Shown piece by piece: positions 6,232-10,746 of a stretch of 10,746 nt of DNA (position 1 is its first letter; each line of letters opens with the position of its first letter). The position numbers were made by a program, and so were the translations under genes. The DNA lies in NCBI GenBank assembly GCA_964439435.1, contig CAYTOF010000072.1, positions 1-10,746 of the forward strand, read 5' to 3'. The notes under the pieces were generated by a model, which saw nothing but the letters and a program-made list of their open reading frames with translations, was not told the origin of the DNA and searched no databases. The stretch is from CAYTOF01 sp964439435. GTDB taxonomy: Bacteria; Bacillota; Clostridia; Oscillospirales; QAMX01.

Positions 6232-6423
6232 ATGTCTGAGAAAACAACAAAAGAAAAAAAAGACGGCGCTACCTTCGTAGTGCACATCCTGCATAGAAAC
6301 AATGCCACATGGCAAGGGGAGGTGGTTTGGGCAAATAAGAACGTTTGCAAGCCGTTTCGAAGTGCGCTGGAGCTTTTAAAGCTCATTGACAGCGCGCTGG
6401 ACGATGAAGAAGACCTAAAATGA
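6232..6423 (+). CDS. 63-aa protein of unknown function, paralogue of the C-terminus of the 140-aa protein
   Basis: Start ATG 6232 has GGGGAG (6220-6225) six bases upstream; the in-frame ATG at 6190 has no ribosome site. After a lysine-rich N-terminus (MSEKTTKEKKDG) the protein is a single copy of the domain seen at the end of the 140-aa protein: FVVHILHRNNATWQG, then EVVW, FRSALELLKLIDSAL and an acidic tail DDEEDLK. At DNA level, 6370-6395 matches 6015-6040 at 24 of 26 bases, indicating a fairly recent duplication or strong constraint. No signal peptide or membrane segment is present. It sits in the leader between the promoter and riboswitch 2, so it should be made independently of c-di-GMP if that switch acts on translation of adhesin 2. 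The function is unknown; an RNA- or protein-binding cofactor is possible but unsupported. Confidence 0.72.
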   Translation: MSEKTTKEKKDGATFVVHILHRNNATWQGEVVWANKNVCKPFRSALELLKLIDSALDDEEDLK

Positions 6424-6476
6424 CAAAATAGCAACCGAAAGAAGATCTAACTTAAGATACAAATTGTCCTAAAGAA

Positions 6477-6585
6477 AGGATAAATATTGAAAAAGGCAAA
6501 CCACGGGAAACCGTGAGACGCAAAGCCAATGGAGCCTAAAACGCAAAAAGCGTCATGGCAGTCCGGCCGCCAAATATTTTATTCT
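6477..6585 (+). promoter_or_regulatory. Cyclic di-GMP-I (GEMM-I) riboswitch 2
   Basis: It has the same landmarks as riboswitch 1: GGCAAACC (6495-6502), GAAA (6507-6510), GACGCAAAGCC (6517-6527), GGAGCCTAAA (6531-6540) and GGCAGTCCGGCCGCC (6557-6571). Stems differ in sequence but keep pairing: P2 is CACGG/CCGTG, and the upper P3 is ACGC/GCGT where riboswitch 1 has AGC/GCT. This covariation supports a functional RNA. P1 can form 7 bp (6482-6488 with 6573-6579), extendable to 6477-6481 with 6581-6585 past one bulged U. A competing hairpin (6577-6586 with 6598-6607) takes up part of the Shine-Dalgarno, so ligand binding is predicted to open it (ON). G20 is conserved, pointing to c-di-GMP. Confidence 0.93.
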
Positions 6586-6600
6586 CGATGAAACAATGAG

Positions 6601-6622
6601 AATGAAAGGATGTTGGCAAATG
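6601..6622 (+). promoter_or_regulatory. Ribosome binding site deciding the adhesin 2 start
   Basis: AAAGGA (6605-6610) lies nine bases before ATG 6620. The stretch is identical over 22 bases to the one before adhesin 1, although sequence immediately upstream has diverged. Its first three As can be paired in the ligand-free hairpin of riboswitch 2. Confidence 0.85.
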
Positions 6623-9600
6623 AAAACAACTGTTAAAACTAAATTTAAACGAACGTTGTCCTTTATAATGGCCATGACATTTGTGATGTCATCTTTTTTA
6701 ACGGGTCTGCCCTCGCTTGCGGTTGGCCCTACCACAAACGCAGGTCAGATTGGCTCCTATTATAAAGACGGTGTTCCCTCAAGCAGCTCCGCTCCTACGA
6801 CGGAGGCGGACGGTATCGTAGCTTCCAAGCTGATAGCCCCGGCCCCGAGCGGTGCAGAAAATGAGTTTGACATCACGCTCAGCGTGACCACACTTCAAAA
6901 ATTTGAAGAGGTCATGTTGCCGGAAGACGCAGCGGTTGTGTTGCTCTTTGACGTGTCAAACAGCATGGTAAACAACAATGTGCCCTCACCCGGTTCCGGG
7001 ACAAGGCTGGCAAACGCCAAGACGGCTGCAAAAAACTTTGTTGACCGCTATGTCCAGGATTCTAACGGCACAAAGCGCATGATCTCTATCGCCATCTTTG
7101 GCTCCAATGTAAAAACAGTCCAAAGCTGGACTAACGGTGCCATACCTGCAAACGCCACTGCCGTTAAAAACACCATTGACAGCAGTGTGGTGGTCGGCTT
7201 CGAAGACACACGGAATCCTAATCGCGGAAGTTTCTTGAGCCCCAATTACGCCGATGCCGGCGGTACAAACATTGCGGGCGGTTTGCGACTTGCATACAAT
7301 CTCCTTGGTTTGACCGGCTCCGGTCAAGCGCTTGAAGGTTTTGAGAAAAAACAACTGCATGTTGTGCTTTTAACCGACGGAGCACCCACATATCATGTTC
7401 TGTCAAATGCCTCTGACAGAAACAGCACGGAGCATATGGTCGGAAACAGAGGCGGCGGCAATTCTACAACAGCCACAGATAAAACGACGGCGGAGACCTA
7501 TGCCGCATCAGTTCGCACCCGCTCGATGTTGCATTCCGTTGCCTTTGCAGCTGATGGAAATAAATTTTATGGAAATCTCACCATCGGTGAATGGCTCACG
7601 GGAATTTCCGATGAATATATCAGCGCGGCAAACGCAAATGAACTCGATATTGCTTTGGAAAGTATCGGCGGAAGCATCGGCACCTCCTCGGAGGCAGGCC
7701 TGTTAACCGACCCTATGGGACAGTATATCCTTTTTGACACAGCCGCCAACAGCCATGTGGTACAAAATGATGACACTGCCACCAGATACTTCAAAAACAA
7801 CACGCTTTATTGGAAAGTCGGCAATGACATCTATGTTGAAAATACCGTAAACGGCAATACAACATATACCTATACTCTGACCTACAGGGTAAAGCTTGAC
7901 ACTGTGGCGATGAGAAATGATGTGAAAAACGGCTCCCCAGTGAGCATTTTGAATGCATGGCATCAAACCAACGGCACCACCAAGCTTAACTACAGGATCT
8001 ACAATGTGGTAAACGGCAATCCGGTGCCCACCGACAAATCAATGACTCTCTATGTGCCGAGTGTCAAGGGTTTCTTTGCGAATCTTGACTTTACAAAACT
8101 TGCGGCACATGATGAAAACCTCAAGCTCTCCGGAGCAGTATTTAATCTGACGCGTTCCGATGGCAGCTTGGTGCTCAATTCCACATCTGATTCAAACGGC
8201 AAGGTGAGTTTTGCCAATATACCGTTTGGAACCTATACATTGGAGGAGACCACAGCTCCTGCGGGATATGACAAAAATACCGACACATACACGGTTATCG
8301 TTTCCTTTGGCCAGGTAACCTTGATAAAGAATAACCGCACAGACGTGAATCAACCTATCAATGCTTTCGTTGTGCTAAACAGCTTTACTCAGGAATATGT
8401 GAGTGTGGAAGGCAACAAGACTTGGGTGCACCCAAGCGGATCCACCGCACCTACTATCACGATATGGCTCTATAGAAACGGTTCCAAAACTGATCAAAAA
8501 GTAATACTGACTGAAGGAACCACAACATACAGATTCGAAAACCTCGAAAAGTTTGACCCTGACCGCAACACCTACGCTTACACCGTGAAAGAAGACATGG
8601 GCGATGCGTCTGCAGACTATGATTCCGAACAGACTGGAAACAACTTCAAAAACACTTTCAAACAAAAATATGTGGATGTAGCAGGCACCAAAACCTGGTT
8701 GCACCCGAGCGGAACATCTGCACCCACCATCACAATATGGCTCTATAGAAACGGTTCCAAAACTGATCAAAAAGTTATTCTGACTGACGGAACCACAACA
8801 TACAAATTCGAAAACCTTGAAATGTATGATCCGGATCGCAATGTCTACACTTATACCGTGGAAGAAGACATGGGTGATGCATCTGGTGATTATGTTTCCG
8901 TAAAGAATGGCTACAACTTCACCAACACCATCAAGCAGGAACATGTTGAGGTTGGAGGCACCAAGACTTGGGTGCATCCGGAAGGAACAACAGCACCCAC
9001 TATCACGATATGGCTCTATAGAAACGGTGACATAACCGATAAGAGCGTCGAGCTCTCAAATGGTACTGAATTGTATATATTTGAAGGACTCGAGAAATAC
9101 GATGAAAACGGTCAACCCTATACTTACTCCGTGAAAGAGGATATGGGAGAAGCGGCAGCACTCTATGATTCTATTCAGAACGGAAACGACTTCACCAACA
9201 TCTCCAAGCAGGAATATGTCAAGATTGTGGGTACCAAAACCTGGATTCATCCCAATGGAACTGTTGCACCCGATATCAAGATATGGCTCCATAGAAACGG
9301 TTCCCCAACCGATATGAGCGTCACACTTTCCGAGGGTCAAACCTCTTTTGAGTTTGACAACCTTGAGAAATATGACAACGAGCGTAAACCTTACACTTAT
9401 TCTGTAAAAGAAGATCCGGTTGAAGGCTATGAGACATCTTATGATGGCTATCTCATAATCAACACCATCGAACAAGACTATGTTAAGGTCGGAGGCATGA
9501 AGTCTTGGGTGCATCCGGAAGGAACAACCGCACCTACAATCAAAATATGGCTCCATAGAAACGGTGTCAAAACTGATAAGAGCGTCACACTCTCTCATGG

Positions 9601-10746
9601 AACCACGACATATGAATTCACAGGACTTGAAAAATATGATGATGCTCGCCAACCCTATATCTACACAGTGAGCGAAGACGCCGTGCTGGGATATGATTCC
9701 ACACAGAACGGGTTTAATTTCACCAACACGCTCAAACAGGATTATGTAAGTGTGGAAGGTACTAAGACCTGGTCCGGTTTACCGGAAGAAAATGGCTCTG
9801 TGCCCACCGTCACGATAAGACTCTATAGGAATGGCGCCCCCCTGGTTGGTGATGAATATGTCATCACGCTCCCTTCAGGAACAACAACATTTAAATTTGA
9901 AGGTCTCGAAAAGTATGATGAGGCCCGCAAACCCTACACCTACAGTGTGAAAGAAGATGCGCTGGATAGATACACAACAACATATTCTGAAAACGGGTAT
10001 AAAATCGATAACAAGCTCGACCAAGATTATGTCAAAGTAGATGGCAGCAAAGCCTGGTCCGGCTTGCCGGATGAAAGTGGCGCTGTGCCAACTATCACAA
10101 TAAGGCTCTTAAGGAACGGTGCCTCAACAGGTAAGTTTGTCACACTTCCTTCGGGAATAACGACCTACGAGTTTAAGAACCTCGAAAAGTATGACAACTT
10201 CGGAAACCCCTATATCTACACCGTGGAAGAAGATGCTCTTGATAGGTACATCACCACTCAAGACGGTTTCAACTTTACCAACAAGCTCGACCAAGATTAT
10301 GTCAAAGTGGATGGCAGCAAAGCCTGGATCGACTTACCGGATGAAAATGCCACCGTTCCAACAATCACTATAAGGCTCTTAAGGAACGGCAGCGAAGTCA
10401 ACAATGTCACTCTCCCTTCAGGAACGACGACTTACGAGTTTAATGACCTTGAAAAGTATGACAACTTCGGAAATCCCTACACCTATACCGTGGAAGAAGA
10501 TGCGGTTTATGGATATACAACCACATATCCCGAAGGTACCTACAACATTGTAAATACTCTCGAACAGGATTATGTCGATGTGAGAGGCAACAAATTCTGG
10601 GTGCATCCAAGCGGAATGACTGCTCCCACAATCACAATAAGGCTCTTCAGGAACGGAACTGAAATAGACAATGTCACACTGCCCCATGGAGTGACCGAGT
10701 TTGAGTTCTTACACCTTGAGAAATATGATGCCGAACTTAACGCCTA
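6620..10746 (+). CDS. VWA-SpaA-(Cna-B)n adhesin 2, 3' end beyond the window
   Basis: Open from ATG 6620 to the window end: 1375 codons with no stop or frameshift, C-terminus missing. Order: signal peptide (1 to about 34, ending near PSLA-VGP); VWA domain (about 104-355) with intact MIDAS residues D111, S113, S115, T216 and D253; a beta-rich connector (about 360-480); a SpaA-like domain (about 483-588) containing YTLEETTAPAGY; then tandem Cna-B repeats from residue 591, eight complete and a ninth cut off. Each complete repeat keeps a K(T/S/A)W lysine, an (S/T)V(K/E/S)ED glutamate and a C-terminal asparagine, so intramolecular isopeptide bonds are likely throughout. It is a clear paralogue of adhesin 1 with the same head but a far longer stalk. 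The VWA head has an extra loop (about 191-213) just before the MIDAS threonine that adhesin 1 lacks. A sorting signal is expected downstream but cannot be seen. It is controlled by riboswitch 2 and probably by the promoter at 6081-6137. Confidence 0.92.
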   Translation, partial: MKTTVKTKFKRTLSFIMAMTFVMSSFLTGLPSLAVGPTTNAGQIGSYYKDGVPSSSSAPTTEADGIVASKLIAPAPSGAENEFDITLSVTTLQKFEEVMLPEDAAVVLLFDVSNSMVNNNVPSPGSGTRLANAKTAAKNFVDRYVQDSNGTKRMISIAIFGSNVKTVQSWTNGAIPANATAVKNTIDSSVVVGFEDTRNPNRGSFLSPNYADAGGTNIAGGLRLAYNLLGLTGSGQALEGFEKKQLHVVLLTDGAPTYHVLSNASDRNSTEHMVGNRGGGNSTTATDKTTAETYAASVRTRSMLHSVAFAADGNKFYGNLTIGEWLTGISDEYISAANANELDIALESIGGSIGTSSEAGLLTDPMGQYILFDTAANSHVVQNDDTATRYFKNNTLYWKVGNDIYVENTVNGNTTYTYTLTYRVKLDTVAMRNDVKNGSPVSILNAWHQTNGTTKLNYRIYNVVNGNPVPTDKSMTLYVPSVKGFFANLDFTKLAAHDENLKLSGAVFNLTRSDGSLVLNSTSDSNGKVSFANIPFGTYTLEETTAPAGYDKNTDTYTVIVSFGQVTLIKNNRTDVNQPINAFVVLNSFTQEYVSVEGNKTWVHPSGSTAPTITIWLYRNGSKTDQKVILTEGTTTYRFENLEKFDPDRNTYAYTVKEDMGDASADYDSEQTGNNFKNTFKQKYVDVAGTKTWLHPSGTSAPTITIWLYRNGSKTDQKVILTDGTTTYKFENLEMYDPDRNVYTYTVEEDMGDASGDYVSVKNGYNFTNTIKQEHVEVGGTKTWVHPEGTTAPTITIWLYRNGDITDKSVELSNGTELYIFEGLEKYDENGQPYTYSVKEDMGEAAALYDSIQNGNDFTNISKQEYVKIVGTKTWIHPNGTVAPDIKIWLHRNGSPTDMSVTLSEGQTSFEFDNLEKYDNERKPYTYSVKEDPVEGYETSYDGYLIINTIEQDYVKVGGMKSWVHPEGTTAPTIKIWLHRNGVKTDKSVTLSHGTTTYEFTGLEKYDDARQPYIYTVSEDAVLGYDSTQNGFNFTNTLKQDYVSVEGTKTWSGLPEENGSVPTVTIRLYRNGAPLVGDEYVITLPSGTTTFKFEGLEKYDEARKPYTYSVKEDALDRYTTTYSENGYKIDNKLDQDYVKVDGSKAWSGLPDESGAVPTITIRLLRNGASTGKFVTLPSGITTYEFKNLEKYDNFGNPYIYTVEEDALDRYITTQDGFNFTNKLDQDYVKVDGSKAWIDLPDENATVPTITIRLLRNGSEVNNVTLPSGTTTYEFNDLEKYDNFGNPYTYTVEEDAVYGYTTTYPEGTYNIVNTLEQDYVDVRGNKFWVHPSGMTAPTITIRLFRNGTEIDNVTLPHGVTEFEFLHLEKYDAELNA
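8390..10746 (+). repeat. Tandem Cna-B repeat array, nine units (last one truncated)
   Basis: Units start at 8390, 8663, 8936, 9209, 9473, 9737, 10022, 10292 and 10565, giving lengths of 91, 91, 91, 91, 88, 88, 95 and 90 codons and a partial ninth. Each starts with Q(E/D/K)(Y/H)V and soon has KxW. There are two subtypes: units 1-5 and 9 have W(V/I)HP after the lysine; units 6-8 have W(S/I)(G/D)LP. Neighbours share long near-identical stretches: 8462-8502 equals 8735-8775 (41 nt), and 10010-10057 matches 10280-10327 at 47 of 48 bases. This indicates unequal crossing-over or gene conversion within the array. All length changes are whole codons. Confidence 0.95.

Noticed and set aside
8375..10687. 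Long antisense open frames across the Cna-B repeats (8375-8977, 9056-9652, 10418-10687)
   Set aside because: They mirror the tandem repeat composition, show the same internal repetition, and contradict the clear + strand coding with conserved Lys/Glu/Asn positions.
8390..10746. CRISPR array or other short-repeat element
   Set aside because: The repeats are 264-285 bp, in frame and protein-coding, with no short direct repeats and spacers.

Overview
The window looks like part of a cell-surface adhesion locus from a Gram-positive anaerobe, most likely a member of the Clostridia (Bacillota). This is inferred from AAGGAGG-type ribosome binding sites, a class B sortase, Cna-B/SpaA isopeptide domains, c-di-GMP-I (GEMM-I) riboswitches and moderate GC content. 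I cannot name the species. All supported genes are on the + strand.

Layout. (1) 1-326: no supported gene, then a sigma70-type promoter overlapped by a 9-bp inverted repeat. (2) 327-1568: a BTAD/SARP-type regulator whose C-terminal third looks like a degenerate GGDEF domain. (3) 1596-1820: promoter, c-di-GMP-I riboswitch and ribosome binding site. (4) 1818-4508: adhesin 1, with signal peptide, VWA head, SpaA-like domain, two Cna-B domains, a small beta domain and a PPYNG sorting signal. (5) 4565-4607: terminator. (6) 4652-5593: class B sortase. (7) 5625-6047: a 140-aa protein of unknown function, whose last codons form part of a terminator. (8) 6081-6137: a second promoter carrying the same 17-bp element as the first. 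(9) 6232-6423: a 63-aa protein that shares a C-terminal domain with the 140-aa protein. (10) 6477-6622: a second c-di-GMP-I riboswitch and ribosome binding site. (11) 6620 to the window end: adhesin 2, a paralogue of adhesin 1 with at least nine tandem Cna-B repeats. It is cut off by the window edge.

How it may work together (inference). Both adhesin promoters carry TGTAACGCTGTTGTAAT exactly 11 nt before a TATAAT box. This contains two TGTAA-type half-sites spaced 11 bp apart, the kind of operator used by SARP-family activators, so the upstream regulator is the obvious candidate to bind it. Each adhesin mRNA then carries a c-di-GMP-I aptamer. In both, the 3' strand of P1 can pair instead with sequence touching the Shine-Dalgarno, which predicts translation ON when c-di-GMP is bound. 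The sortase would anchor adhesin 1, and probably adhesin 2, to the wall. The locus therefore appears to be a c-di-GMP-controlled adhesion module with a dedicated regulator, a dedicated sortase and two small unknown proteins. The regulator may itself be linked to c-di-GMP through its GGDEF-like domain.
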